From: Burkholderiaceae bacterium
GTDB taxonomy: Bacteria > Pseudomonadota > Gammaproteobacteria > Burkholderiales > Burkholderiaceae_B
NCBI GenBank assembly: GCA_023653055.1
Contig: JAMNXR010000017.1
Span: 1-64,000 of the forward strand
Length of the DNA: 64,000 nt
Direction: 5' to 3'
A model generated the notes under the pieces. The model saw only the letters and a program-made list of their open reading frames with translations. It was not told where the DNA came from and made no database searches. Both the position numbers and the translations under genes were made by a program. Positions 17,925-27,096 of this stretch are shown in pieces; position 1 is the stretch's first letter, and each line of letters begins with the position of its first letter.

Positions 17925-19547
17925 CTAAATCGTGACATCCGCACGCCCAAATAATCTGAGCGCCTTGATGCCCATTTGTTGACAAGCCTCGACGAGTTGC
18001 CTCGCATTCGTGGCGGGCACAGTATCTTCGCTGGGATCAATACTTGTCACGAATTGCAGCCAAGGCTCTGCGCCCATTGCATACACATAAACCTCAGTGC
18101 AACCAAGACTCTTGACAACCTTTAACCCTTTTTCACAATCCGAACCATTCAGTCGTCTGGTTTGATCCTTTTTGCGATCAATGGCAACTGGCAATAAAGG
18201 CCCGTACGTCCAACTAAAAGGCGCACCGGCACACTCCATCCCAATAAACAGAATATCAACCCGTCCTACTACTTGCCTAAGCAAATCATACAAAACAGGG
18301 TCTAGGTTATTACTGTCTGCAGCAAACAGCATCGTCGTCTGGCCAGCTCGCACACACCACGCCGCTTTGGAGCGCACGTCCAAATCGCCGTGCTCGCCCA
18401 AAAACGGCAATGCGGTCATGCTCAATTCGCCAGACGCAATCGAGCCTAAGGAATCCAATTCGATCACGTTTTTAAAGCCAATTGACTGCAACATTAGCTT
18501 GAGGGAAGGGTCAGCGATACTGCCGCCCCCCGTCGGTACCACGACAGTACCCACTCGAAAGCGCAGGGCCAACAAGGTCTCGATCAATACATGGTCAGCA
18601 TGATTGTGCGTGAGGACCACGTAATCGATGTGCTCTGGTAAGTCACTTAAAACATAACGTTCAACTTCTGACTGCCCTTCGTAAGCCACGATAGGGTCGA
18701 TCAACACGTTTGTGCCATCCGGCGCTTCAACCAGCACACACGCATGACCGAAATAGCGCCAGCGTGTCTGACCGGTTTTTGCGCTGGGTGTTAACGCAGT
18801 CACAGGGGCTTCAGTCAAAAAGTCGGAGAAAAGGTCTGTTTGCTCGCTGCCGACTTTAAGGGCGGCAAGCACTTGCGATCGGGGCTGAGGATAATGGCGA
18901 AGCCGAGCCAGATAGTCATAAATCTCAGCGTCAAAAGGCTCTTGAAGCTCAAAAATATTTGGGCCAGGCATTTTCGGTGTACTGAATGCAAACGGCCGTA
19001 AGTCACCCTGAGCGCGATAAATCACCGAGCTTTGCACGTTCCGGTTATAGGCGGGGCTCCGATAAAGGAGGGGTTCGTTGACCCGAAGGTCAGGATGGCC
19101 GCCAATCGTATATGTTAATTCGACATAGCCTCTAACGGGCTCAGGCAACTTTTCATAATGAGGTTCAATACTAAAACCGTCGGCGTTTTTGGAGATCATA
19201 CGAAATGATTCACGCAACGCATCGCCAAATTCAATTTGCTTGGCCTGCTCGGCCTTAGTGCTTTCAATCAATGCTTTGACCGCCCCCACCTCACTGGTAG
19301 GTAAGTCCACAAATGGTCCCCCACGAAGATTGGGGTTTTGACAGGCGGCAACGTGGGCTTCTGGCGCTGACACAAACGACTCAAGGACAGCCAAATGTCT
19401 ATATTTAGCGTTGAGGCAGGACGTTGCAGGAGAAACCAGGTGGGCCCAAGCATGCCAACGTTCAACTAAAGGCTCAATAACAACGTCTGTTTTGAGTGTG
19501 ACAAGCGGGTCAAGCATATTCATCCCTGAAGGTAGATTAGTGGGCAT
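17925..19547 (-). CDS. CmlA-like diiron beta-hydroxylase (metallo-beta-lactamase fold)
   Basis: 540 residues (532 from the internal Met9). The N-terminal ~250 residues have no lactamase motif. The C-terminal half is a metallo-beta-lactamase fold: [21 protein letters not shown], then HNHADH (314-319), GEHGDL with Glu385 and AADSNN with Asp411. A Glu at the GEH position and the long N-terminal domain are, as I recall, features of CmlA, the diiron oxygenase that beta-hydroxylates an aminoacyl group on an NRPS carrier protein. I cannot assign the last CmlA His ligand with confidence; NGSD (467-470) lies near there. MbtH lies immediately upstream and overlaps by 11 bases, which supports an NRPS-linked role. 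The alternative is a hydrolase of unknown substrate. Confidence 0.72.
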   Translation of the reverse strand: MPTNLPSGMNMLDPLVTLKTDVVIEPLVERWHAWAHLVSPATSCLNAKYRHLAVLESFVSAPEAHVAACQNPNLRGGPFVDLPTSEVGAVKALIESTKAEQAKQIEFGDALRESFRMISKNADGFSIEPHYEKLPEPVRGYVELTYTIGGHPDLRVNEPLLYRSPAYNRNVQSSVIYRAQGDLRPFAFSTPKMPGPNIFELQEPFDAEIYDYLARLRHYPQPRSQVLAALKVGSEQTDLFSDFLTEAPVTALTPSAKTGQTRWRYFGHACVLVEAPDGTNVLIDPIVAYEGQSEVERYVLSDLPEHIDYVVLTHNHADHVLIETLLALRFRVGTVVVPTGGGSIADPSLKLMLQSIGFKNVIELDSLGSIASGELSMTALPFLGEHGDLDVRSKAAWCVRAGQTTMLFAADSNNLDPVLYDLLRQVVGRVDILFIGMECAGAPFSWTYGPLLPVAIDRKKDQTRRLNGSDCEKGLKVVKSLGCTEVYVYAMGAEPWLQFVTSIDPSEDTVPATNARQLVEACQQMGIKALRLFGRADVTI

Positions 19548-19776
19548 TCGCTGCCATTGCCTTGCGCAGGCTCAGAGGACGCATATCCGTCCAGTGTTGA
19601 TCAATATATGCACTCACCTCGACCTTGCTACCTGTAAAACCGACTTCACGCCAACCTGCAGGCGTTTCTTTTTGTTCGGGCCAGATTGAGTATTGCTCTT
19701 CTTCATTGATGATGACTTTAAACAAGTCGCCATCAATTGTGTAGGCATTCACTCGGGCTTTCGTATTTTCAGTCAT
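19537..19776 (-). CDS. MbtH-like NRPS adenylation-domain chaperone
   Basis: 79 residues from the ATG at 19776; the track start at 19908 adds a spurious 44-residue leader. The whole MbtH signature is present: [48 protein letters not shown]. MbtH proteins bind and activate NRPS adenylation domains. No NRPS gene is in the window, so this is either an orphan serving a remote NRPS or the edge of a split cluster. Its end overlaps the start of the CmlA-like gene, so the two are made together. Confidence 0.93.
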   Translation of the reverse strand: MTENTKARVNAYTIDGDLFKVIINEEEQYSIWPEQKETPAGWREVGFTGSKVEVSAYIDQHWTDMRPLSLRKAMAANAH

Positions 19777-19913
19777 GACAGCACTCTCTAGAAATAGTAA
19801 TTTGGTTTGATAGCTGGACCGTGCAGGGTTTGGAGACGCAACTCGATTAAGTCGATTATGACAAAAGATCTTTAAAATCAGCTCAAAAAGGCTCACAATT
19901 CCTTGCAATGCGT

Positions 19914-20327
19914 CTATTTTGGATCGCAGGCGTAATTTTTTAAGTTTTGCTCAACGCTGCGAGGATTGATCGGCTGCCATTGGCTATAAACCTTTTCGGT
20001 CTTGACGATTTGACCGCCCGCCATACGCTCATCGTGAAAGTCAATCGTGTAGGTTCTCACACGATTGTCGCGACAATTGTACTGAGCACGGATCACCACC
20101 GAATGAAACATCAAACCTTGCTGATTTCGCATTTTCTGCTTGTAGTCCAGCATTTCTGCGACATTCACAAAAATATCGGTTCTTAAAATTTCACCGCGCT
20201 CGGTATATGTCACTAACGCGGCATCCTCATGCAAGCTTAACCACTGAGCCTGTGCTACGGAGGCAAACAAGACTGCGGACAATACAACACCGCGCACGAT
20301 ACGCTTGGACCAGCAAGAGATATTCAT
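19914..20327 (-). CDS. Small secreted protein, surface-adhesin E-like
   Basis: 137 residues. The signal peptide ([14 protein letters not shown], cleavage near AQAQW) precedes a domain starting [38 protein letters not shown], with [17 protein letters not shown] and a late Cys, forming a likely disulfide pair. This W-x-x-L...Y...V layout with two Cys resembles the protein E-type (Adhesin_E) domain common in Burkholderiales. It is probably periplasmic or outer-membrane attached. It precedes mbtH by 138 bases on the same strand; a functional link is uncertain. Confidence 0.6.
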   Translation of the reverse strand: MNISCWSKRIVRGVVLSAVLFASVAQAQWLSLHEDAALVTYTERGEILRTDIFVNVAEMLDYKQKMRNQQGLMFHSVVIRAQYNCRDNRVRTYTIDFHDERMAGGQIVKTEKVYSQWQPINPRSVEQNLKNYACDPK

Positions 20328-20532
20328 ATGGCACCTACCCTTTTAGGCGTTGGTTCTAATTTATATATCGATTTAAAGTCTTTTTAATGGTGCCTCTGGC
20401 ATTAACCATAATAATAAAGCGGCTTTAATGAAAATTAAGAAACATTTCATTCCAAAATTGCAGTGTTTGTTTTAAAGATCCATATTAATTAGTATGCTCA
20501 AAACAACTGAATCACCCACGGGGACAACGCAC

Positions 20533-21153
20533 ATGAGCGACAACAAACAAAACGAAAACATTGACCATCAGCGCTTCAAACGTCTGCACACCAATGAAAT
20601 GACAGCCGATCAAAAACACTATTTCAACGGCTTGATGAATGGCAGAGTCTCTGGCACAGGGAGCAAGGGTGTTGTTCAAGGTGCAACCAGCCTGGGCGCT
20701 CCCTTTAATGTGTTGCTGCGTAGCCCCGTCCTTGCTGAACGCTTGAGAAATGTTGGCGAGTACCTGCGTTTTGACAGCAGCATTCCAAAACGCCTGAATG
20801 AGCTGGCGATCTTAGTGACGGCACGTGCTTGGACCGCTCAATATGAGTGGTACGCCCATCTTCGACTCGCCCTCAAGGAGGGACTGAATCCAGCGCTCGC
20901 GGCCGAGCTTGCGCAAGGCAAACGTCCCTCAAACATGCAAGCCGACGAACAAGCCATTTACAACTTTTGTGATGAACTGCATAAAACGCACCAAGTCAGT
21001 GATGCACACTACAAAGCCGTCATCGATCTGTTTGGCGAGCAAGGCGCGGTCGATCTGATGGTGGTGTGTGGATATTACGTGATGGTATCAATGGTGCTCA
21101 ATGTCAACCGCACCCCGTTACCGGAAGATGCTGTGCCGATTCCAGAGCTCTGA
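20533..21153 (+). CDS. Carboxymuconolactone decarboxylase (CMD) family protein
   Basis: 206 residues from the ATG at 20533 (MSDNKQ); the track start adds 13 residues from an upstream ATG. The CMD core is visible: GAPFNVLLRSPVLAERLRNVGEYLRFDSSIPKRLNELAILVTARAWTAQYEWYAHLRLALKEGL, with the catalytic-type E-WxxH segment but no CxxC pair, so it is not an AhpD-type peroxidase. Members include gamma-carboxymuconolactone decarboxylase and many uncharacterised proteins. It lies before the TAXI-TRAP operon with a 185-base gap, so it may belong to the same catabolic unit. Confidence 0.8.
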   Translation: MSDNKQNENIDHQRFKRLHTNEMTADQKHYFNGLMNGRVSGTGSKGVVQGATSLGAPFNVLLRSPVLAERLRNVGEYLRFDSSIPKRLNELAILVTARAWTAQYEWYAHLRLALKEGLNPALAAELAQGKRPSNMQADEQAIYNFCDELHKTHQVSDAHYKAVIDLFGEQGAVDLMVVCGYYVMVSMVLNVNRTPLPEDAVPIPEL

Positions 21154-21337
21154 GTGTTTAATCAATAACTTGTTTGATCACCACATTTGAATAATCAGTG
21201 CGGGCAATCTGCTGGGAAACCTGCATTGAGCTCGCTGTTGTTTTGAGTTATGGTCTAGTCACTAGTGAACTTCTTTTGGATGGATGCACAGCATTCATTC
21301 TGCGTAGAAACTAAATCAATATATTTAGGAGATTATC

Positions 21338-22291
21338 ATGAATCTAATTAAAACCCTTGCGATCAGCTTTGCGCTCATCTGTGCAGGCGCAGCCAATGCA
21401 CAAAACTATTCGATTGCAACTGGCGGTACCGGCGGCGTTTATTACCCAATGGGTGGTGGACTTGCAGCCGTCTTGACCAAAAAAATTCCCGGTGTGTCAG
21501 CCACGGCTGAAGTCACGGGAGGTTCCGTTGACAACCTCAAACTCATTGGCTCGGGTAAACCCTACCTAGCCTTTACGATGTCAGATGCGGCCAAAGACGC
21601 GCTCGACGGCAAGGACAAATTTTCTGGCCGTAAAGTTGATGTCAAAACATTGCTCGTACTGTATCCAAACCGCATGCATGTTGTCACGACCGAAGCAAGC
21701 GGCATCAAGACCATGAAGGATCTCAAGGGTAAACGTGTCAGCACAGGTAGCCCAGGCAGCGCAACAGAAGTGATGGCCTTCCGTCTGATTGAGGCCTCAG
21801 GACTGGACAAAGATAAAGACGTTCGCCGCGAACGCCTCGGTGTTGCTGAGTCTGTCAATGCAGTCAAAGACCGTAAGATCGATGCATTTTTCTGGGTAGG
21901 TGGTCTGCCAACTGCTGCCGTGACCGATCTGGCCAACACACCCGGTACCAAAATCGTCATGATCGATCACGCGGATGCCGTGGATGCCATGAACAAGAAA
22001 TACGGCGATCTGTATTTCAAGGACACCATTCCAAAGTCAACTTACTCGGGTATGGCGGGCGACAACAAGAACGCTTCAGTGTCAAACATCCTCGTGGTCA
22101 ATGGCAAAATGCCTGATGAGGAAGCCTACCAAATTACCAAGGCTGTTTTTGACAACAAGGAAGAGTTGGTTCGCACCCATCGGGAATACGACAGTGTGAA
22201 ACTAGAAAACCAAAAAGCTGCTGCAACGCCGCTGCCTTTTCACCCGGGTGCCTTAAAGTACTTTAAAGAAAAAGGTCAGAGCGTTCAGTAA
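21338..22291 (+). CDS. TAXI-family TRAP transporter solute-binding protein
   Basis: 317 residues with a signal peptide (MNLIKTLAISFALICAGAANA). It opens YSIATGGTGGVYYPMGGGLAAVLTKKIPGVSATAEVTGGSVDNLKLI, the defining start of TAXI (TRAP-associated extracytoplasmic immunogenic) receptors. MKDLKGKRVSTGSPGSATEV is the second typical segment. TAXI receptors feed a Na+- or H+-driven TRAP permease with dicarboxylates or amino acids. AGGAG lies ahead of the ATG. A strong hairpin separates it from the permease gene, which would make receptor mRNA more abundant than permease mRNA. Confidence 0.92.
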   Translation: MNLIKTLAISFALICAGAANAQNYSIATGGTGGVYYPMGGGLAAVLTKKIPGVSATAEVTGGSVDNLKLIGSGKPYLAFTMSDAAKDALDGKDKFSGRKVDVKTLLVLYPNRMHVVTTEASGIKTMKDLKGKRVSTGSPGSATEVMAFRLIEASGLDKDKDVRRERLGVAESVNAVKDRKIDAFFWVGGLPTAAVTDLANTPGTKIVMIDHADAVDAMNKKYGDLYFKDTIPKSTYSGMAGDNKNASVSNILVVNGKMPDEEAYQITKAVFDNKEELVRTHREYDSVKLENQKAAATPLPFHPGALKYFKEKGQSVQ

Positions 22292-22321
22292 ACGAACGAC
22301 TTCTATCACTTGCCGTAGCAT

Positions 22322-22363
22322 AATCAGCAAGTGCGCCATCATGCGCACTTGCTGATTTTTTTA
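22322..22363 (+). terminator. Intercistronic terminator/attenuator in the TRAP operon
   Basis: AATCAGCAAGTGCGC and GCGCACTTGCTGATT form a 15-bp perfect stem with loop CATCAT, followed by a T-rich tract. It lies between receptor and permease genes on the same strand, 36 bases before the permease start, and should act as a partial terminator or mRNA 3'-end stabiliser. Confidence 0.88.
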
Positions 22364-22398
22364 AATTTTTACACGTATCAATAGAACTGGGTTTAGCC

Positions 22399-24417
22399 AT
22401 GAGTGAGTCGTCGATCGATCGCGCAACACAACAAAAACTAGATGAACTAATCCGACAAGAAGAAGGCGATGCCAATGATTATCGTGGCTTACTTGCGATC
22501 TTCCTGACGCTTTGCGCAGTCGGCATGTCGATTTTTCACTTGTATGCCGCATACGAAATCGTACCGACACAAATCTTACGCACGATTCACCTCGCCATCG
22601 TGCTCTTTCTCGTCTTTCTGACCTTTCCTCTGACAGCGCGCTTTAAAAACCGACTGATGTGGTGGGATCTGATCATTGCGTGCTTTTCAATTTTTGTGGC
22701 GTATTACATTCTTAGCGGTGGAGATGACTTCACTGACCGTAACACTGAGCCCCTTCCAATGGATATCGCCATCGGCGTGGGCCTGATTCTCATGATTCTT
22801 GAGGGCTTGCGTCGCACCAATGGCATGATCTTGGTCAGTGTGACCATCATGTTCATCCTCTACGCACTATTTGGTAACTATTTGCCTGCGCCTTGGACGC
22901 ACAAAGGCTACGAGATTGGCCGTTTTGTTGGCTTTATGTACATGACCCTCGAAGGCATCTACGGCACCGCGCTTGACGTCTCCGCCACACTCATCATTTT
23001 ATTTACAATTTTTGGCGCCTTTTTGCAGTTCACAGGCGCGGGGAAGTTTTTCATTGACTTTTCTTTTGCTGCGATGGGTGGAAAGTCTTCTGGGGTAGGC
23101 CGAACAATCGTTCTGTCATCCTTTTTACTGGGTGGTCCCTCAGGCTCCGGTGTCGCCACCACCGTGACAGTTGGCTCAGTTGCAGCGCCTATGCTTGAAA
23201 AAGTCGGCTACGAAAAGAATGCCGCGGGTGGATTGCTTGCTGCAGGTGGCCTGGGCGCGATCATTTCCCCCCCCGTCCTTGGCGCCGCAGCTTTTCTGAT
23301 TGCTGATTTTCTAAAAATCTCCTACCTCGACGTCCTGTTGATGGCGACGATTCCAACCATTCTGTTCTACCTTGGTTTGTTCATCATGGTAGAGATCGAC
23401 GTCCGCAAATACGGCATGAAAAAAATGTCGTTCGAAGCCGCCGAAAGCGCCTGGTCATTGACGAAAAAATACTGGTATCACTTTTTCTCTCTGATCTCAA
23501 TCGTCGTGTTTATGATGATCGGCTTTTCGCCGATTATGTCAGTGTTCTGGGCCACAGTCGTCTCGGCTGCGACCAGCATGCTCAGACGCGATACCGCCAT
23601 CATTTCCTATGATTGGTTGCGCGGCCGCGAACCGTTTTTCAAAGGCTTCTATCAGTCAAACTTGATCAAGGCGCTCGCAAATGGTTCGAACGGCGTGCTC
23701 TCGATTGCCGTGACGTGCGCAGGCGCAGGTCTGATTGTCGGCACGGTGACTTTGACTGGCCTGGGCTTAAAATTTAGCTCTATCGTGATCGAGTATGCGG
23801 GTGGCTCACTTCTCTTGACCGCGATCTTTACCGGTCTAGTCGTATGGGTGGTTGGACTCGCTGTGCCCGTCACTGCCTCCTACATTATCTGCGCCGTGAT
23901 TGCTGCACCCGCACTGATTAACTTGGGCGTACCCGACTTTGCAGCGCACATGTTCATCTTTTATTACGCCGTGCTGTCAGAGGTTTCACCGCCAACGGCG
24001 CTATCGCCTTTTGCAGCCGCAGCGATTTGTAAAGGTGATCCCTACAAAACGACACTCCAAACGTGGAAGTATGTCGCCCCCGCCATTCTGGTGCCCTTCA
24101 TGTTCGTGCTAGGCGACGAAGGAACAAGTCTATTGTTGATGGGTTCGACCAAAGCGCTGGCCAATGCCGACTGGCTCCAAATCGCTTGGATTACCTTTAC
24201 TGCCGCCATTGGCATCGTGTGTCTGGCAGGCGGCTTGCAAGGATGGTTTATTGAAAAAACGCTCATCCTCGAACGCACCATCATGGTGATCGCTGGTGTT
24301 GCGTTGACTTACCCTGACAACTGGGCTGATCTGGTGGGCTTTGCCGGCTTTTTCGTGGTCCTTATTAGTCAATTGCTTAGGTACAAGAGAAATATACGCA
24401 AAGCGTCGAGTGCTTGA
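22399..24417 (+). CDS. TRAP transporter, fused small and large permease (DctQM type)
   Basis: 672 residues, nearly all membrane helices. The N-terminal four-helix part (about 30-150) takes the place of the small permease subunit. The large part has the TRAP-M motifs GGPSGSGVATTVTVGSVAAPMLEKVGYEKNAAGGLLAAGGLGAIISPPVLGAAAFLIADFLKISYLDV and, late, SEVSPPTALSPFAAAAICKGDP. Fused 4TM-12TM permeases are the normal partners of TAXI receptors. It imports the receptor ligand with cations across the inner membrane. An ATG 36 bases after the hairpin is the start. Confidence 0.92.
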   Translation: MSESSIDRATQQKLDELIRQEEGDANDYRGLLAIFLTLCAVGMSIFHLYAAYEIVPTQILRTIHLAIVLFLVFLTFPLTARFKNRLMWWDLIIACFSIFVAYYILSGGDDFTDRNTEPLPMDIAIGVGLILMILEGLRRTNGMILVSVTIMFILYALFGNYLPAPWTHKGYEIGRFVGFMYMTLEGIYGTALDVSATLIILFTIFGAFLQFTGAGKFFIDFSFAAMGGKSSGVGRTIVLSSFLLGGPSGSGVATTVTVGSVAAPMLEKVGYEKNAAGGLLAAGGLGAIISPPVLGAAAFLIADFLKISYLDVLLMATIPTILFYLGLFIMVEIDVRKYGMKKMSFEAAESAWSLTKKYWYHFFSLISIVVFMMIGFSPIMSVFWATVVSAATSMLRRDTAIISYDWLRGREPFFKGFYQSNLIKALANGSNGVLSIAVTCAGAGLIVGTVTLTGLGLKFSSIVIEYAGGSLLLTAIFTGLVVWVVGLAVPVTASYIICAVIAAPALINLGVPDFAAHMFIFYYAVLSEVSPPTALSPFAAAAICKGDPYKTTLQTWKYVAPAILVPFMFVLGDEGTSLLLMGSTKALANADWLQIAWITFTAAIGIVCLAGGLQGWFIEKTLILERTIMVIAGVALTYPDNWADLVGFAGFFVVLISQLLRYKRNIRKASSA

Positions 24418-24512
24418 TTTGCGGCTGTCTAAGGGTCAAGACGGGTTTTATTACCTCTGTACAGTCAACGGTAGTCCAGTTTGGTCTACAGAAAGGCTAA
24501 AATGCTGGATGA

Positions 24513-24534
24513 TGAGGGGCATGCATGCCCCTCA
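24513..24534. promoter_or_regulatory. 22-bp perfect palindrome over the J-domain gene start
   Basis: TGAGGGGCATGCATGCCCCTCA reads the same on both strands. It contains the AGGGG that would be the ribosome binding site and the ATG at 24525. As RNA it could fold with an 8-bp stem that hides the binding site; as DNA it could be an operator. Confidence 0.6.
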
Positions 24535-25649
24535 ACCGCCCCATAGAATCACAGCCATTGCAGCCTTTGAATAATAAAACCTCTACCAGTACGACCGATC
24601 TCCTCAATGCCTTAAGTGCCGTCGAACAAGACACCGCACCTGACTCCCTGGAGCAAGCTGAGTTTGATCTCCTGATCGAGCAGGGTAAAACGCTTGCTGC
24701 CAAGCTCGAGACCCTCAAAGTCTTGGTAGAGCAGCATCGAATCCTGTACAACAACACCATCCCCGTTCTACAAAAGAAACAAGATAGCCTGCGCCGTGCC
24801 ATGGTCTTATGGCTTGACCAGCGCTTAAAAGGTGACGACTTAACAGCCCGCCAGGAACGCCTGATGCGTCGCTTGATCTGTAGCATCGGGATGGAGTTTG
24901 CGCTGGCGGGAGATCGCGTGATGCGCGCCCTGCATGATGTCCATAGCGAAGAGTCGCTCGCCGACATTGAGCGCGCACAAGCCGCTGAAGCACATGCGTA
25001 CCTCAAAGAAGCGATGGGCGAAGAGTTTGGTGAAGACAAAGTCTTTGAAAATTTAGACGACGTCTTGCATGCTAAATTTGACTTTATGCGCAAAGAAGCC
25101 GAAGCACGCGCGCGCAATAGAGAAGCAAAACGTGCCAAAAAGAAAAGAATGTCGCCTGCCGACTTACAGGCCGCAGAGGATGTCGAAAGCGCCCTGCGCA
25201 GCCTCTACCGCAAACTCGCAAGTGCCTTGCACCCTGACCGCGAAAGTGACGAAGAGGTGCGTGCATACAAGACAAAGCTGATGAGCGAAGCCAACACCGC
25301 CTACGAGCGACGCGACCTGCTCGCGCTGTTAGAGTTACAAACTAAAGCGCAATTGCCTGCAGCGACCCTCACCTCAGCGCTTTTACGTAAAAAACTAGCC
25401 GCCCTCACCAACCTGATGCGCGAGCGACTCACTGCACTGCACAGGGAGATTCGCGATCATGAGCTTCAAGCAACGGCGGAGTTTGTCTTGCCAGCCTCGA
25501 TGATGATTCATGAGGCATCACTCAAGCACCATCTCAACAGCCGAAAGCGTGAAATGCTGCTCGAACTCAGACGCTTGAATGAAGAGCTGACTAGCGTTAA
25601 AACAGACGCGGGCCTGAAACGGTGGCTCAAAGAGCAAACAGCAGACTAA
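24525..25649 (+). CDS. J-domain-containing protein with coiled-coil regions
   Basis: 374 residues, no signal peptide, very Ala/Leu/Arg/Glu-rich. Residues about 215-270 are a J-domain-like stretch: EDVESALRSLYRKLASALHPDRESDEEVRAYKTKLMSEANTAYERRDLLALLELQ, with the HPD motif that stimulates DnaK-type ATPases. The flanks (about 50-200 and 285-374) look like long helices able to coil. This architecture, with HPD near the middle and a charged helical N-terminus, is seen in hypothetical proteobacterial proteins and not in canonical DnaJ (no G/F or zinc region). The start lies in a perfect palindrome. Confidence 0.78.
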   Translation: MPLNRPIESQPLQPLNNKTSTSTTDLLNALSAVEQDTAPDSLEQAEFDLLIEQGKTLAAKLETLKVLVEQHRILYNNTIPVLQKKQDSLRRAMVLWLDQRLKGDDLTARQERLMRRLICSIGMEFALAGDRVMRALHDVHSEESLADIERAQAAEAHAYLKEAMGEEFGEDKVFENLDDVLHAKFDFMRKEAEARARNREAKRAKKKRMSPADLQAAEDVESALRSLYRKLASALHPDRESDEEVRAYKTKLMSEANTAYERRDLLALLELQTKAQLPAATLTSALLRKKLAALTNLMRERLTALHREIRDHELQATAEFVLPASMMIHEASLKHHLNSRKREMLLELRRLNEELTSVKTDAGLKRWLKEQTAD

Positions 25650-25672
25650 CAACACGACTGAGGAGTCATGCC

Positions 25673-26296
25673 ATGTCCTTGCAGTTTTACTACGCCCCCT
25701 TGAGCTGCGCTTTGGCGACGCATATCGTGCTCGAACACATCGGTGCGGATTACGAAGCACACCGGTTGAACTTGCGTGATAACGACCAAAATAAACCCGA
25801 ATATCTCGCGATTAATCCCAAGGGTCGAGTCCCCGCGCTCATCACTGACCGTGGAATTTTGACCGAAACGCCTGCCCTGTTGGTCTATCTCGCCCAGCAG
25901 TATCCTCAAGCTCAGGTCGCACCTCTTGACGATCCTTTTGCTTTGGCACAAATGCAGTCCATCAATAACTGGTTTTGCTCAACCGTACATGTCCATCATG
26001 CCCATGGTGCACGTGGGCGTCGCTGGTCTGATGACCTTGACGCGCAAAAAACCATGAAGGCCAAAGTCGCTCAAAACATGACGGATTGTGCCGCACTCAT
26101 CGAGAGCGAAATATTGCGGGGTCCCTGGGTGATGGGCGAGCATTTCACCGTCGCAGATCCGTATCTATTTACGATGACGAGCTGGATGGTTGGTGATGGT
26201 GTAGACATGGCGCAATTTCCCAAGCTCTCTGACCACCACAAGCGAATGATGGAAATCCCAGCGGTTAAAAAAGTAGCGCCACTGCACGGGATTTAA
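25673..26296 (+). CDS. Glutathione S-transferase family protein
   Basis: 207 residues from the ATG at 25673, which has AGGAG seven bases upstream; the track start adds 17 residues. The thioredoxin-like N-terminal domain starts MSLQFYYAPLSCALATHIVLEHIG, with Ser/Cys at the catalytic position as in beta-class bacterial GSTs. It contains NPKGRVPALITDRGILTETPALLVYLAQQYP, where the cis-Pro (VPAL) and the TE(T) glutathione contact are present. The C-terminal helical domain has the N-capping box GEHFTVADPYLF. Cytoplasmic; substrate unknown. Confidence 0.88.
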   Translation: MSLQFYYAPLSCALATHIVLEHIGADYEAHRLNLRDNDQNKPEYLAINPKGRVPALITDRGILTETPALLVYLAQQYPQAQVAPLDDPFALAQMQSINNWFCSTVHVHHAHGARGRRWSDDLDAQKTMKAKVAQNMTDCAALIESEILRGPWVMGEHFTVADPYLFTMTSWMVGDGVDMAQFPKLSDHHKRMMEIPAVKKVAPLHGI

Positions 26297-26342
26297 GCAA
26301 AAAAATCACAGCCACAAATCATATCTACTCAAGCAAATAGAT

Positions 26343-27086
26343 TTAAGGCCGACCCAACCAGTCGGCTTTTTTAATCTCAATGTCTACGTCCATACCCTGT
26401 TCAGGTTCAATCGCCACGGAAAACAGGTGATGATCGCTAATCATTATTTGCTTAAACTTCCAAGCTGCTGAGGGTTGTTGCGCTCCGCTTTTGAGCATCA
26501 AGCGGGGCGGTTGATTTTCTTGGAGAGAAAAATAAAAAGTATCCAGCCCCATCGATAAACCCTGCCCCTCTGCTTTGATGTAAGCCTCTTTGAGTGTCCA
26601 GTAGGTTAACAAGCGTTCAACTTGCCGCGCGGGAGGGTGCATCAAGATCTCTTCGCTCTCCTCTGGCGTAAAAAAATTTCTTGCGATGTCCACTTCGAGG
26701 CTCGGTTGGTTTAAAGACTCAACATCACACCCCACTCTTGAGGATCTAGACACGGCCACTACACACATTCCTTCTGTGTGGCTCAGATTGAACTCCAATT
26801 TTGCACTCGCGTCAGGTAACACGAGTCTCGGCTTTCCGAACATATTGTTCTCAAAAATTAGCTCCAAAGGTGCGCAGCCAAGTTCCCTCGCCAATGCACC
26901 TCTGACCAAAGCATGTGCGACCAAGTATGTATGCTGGTGACGAGTTGCATGAAATTTTTGCATACGATCGCGTTCTTCAACAGACAGCCAGCGCAACAAC
27001 CGCTCGCGTGTCGAAACATCCTCGATACATTCTGGTGCGAGGTACCATACCTTGGTGTGTGTCAGATTGTGCGATTGGTTTGTCAT
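26343..27086 (-). CDS. 4'-phosphopantetheinyl transferase, Sfp type
   Basis: 247 residues, the length of Sfp-type enzymes. The three conserved motifs are present: FNLSHTEGMCVVAVS, VGCDVESLNQP (Mg2+-binding Asp) and the WTLKEAYIKAEGQGL helix (W-x-x-KEA-x-x-K). Sfp enzymes attach phosphopantetheine to carrier domains of NRPSs, PKSs or related synthases. Together with MbtH, the CmlA-like enzyme and the peptide exporter upstream, it implies that this genome encodes at least one carrier-protein synthase elsewhere. It is the last gene after the TPM pair on this strand (10 bases after the TPM stop). Confidence 0.93.
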   Translation of the reverse strand: MTNQSHNLTHTKVWYLAPECIEDVSTRERLLRWLSVEERDRMQKFHATRHQHTYLVAHALVRGALARELGCAPLELIFENNMFGKPRLVLPDASAKLEFNLSHTEGMCVVAVSRSSRVGCDVESLNQPSLEVDIARNFFTPEESEEILMHPPARQVERLLTYWTLKEAYIKAEGQGLSMGLDTFYFSLQENQPPRLMLKSGAQQPSAAWKFKQIMISDHHLFSVAIEPEQGMDVDIEIKKADWLGRP

Positions 27087-27096
27087 CGAGAAGGAA

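Noticed and set aside
17852-18040. 62-aa minus-strand ORF at the end of the CmlA-like gene
   Set aside because: It overlaps the CmlA-like gene in another frame and shows no domain.
19777-19908. 44-residue leader of the MbtH ORF
   Set aside because: MbtH proteins begin near the 79-residue form, and the leader has no family similarity.
24497-25138. 213-aa minus-strand Ser/Arg-rich ORF
   Set aside because: It is antisense to the J-domain gene, low-complexity and without a recognisable domain.
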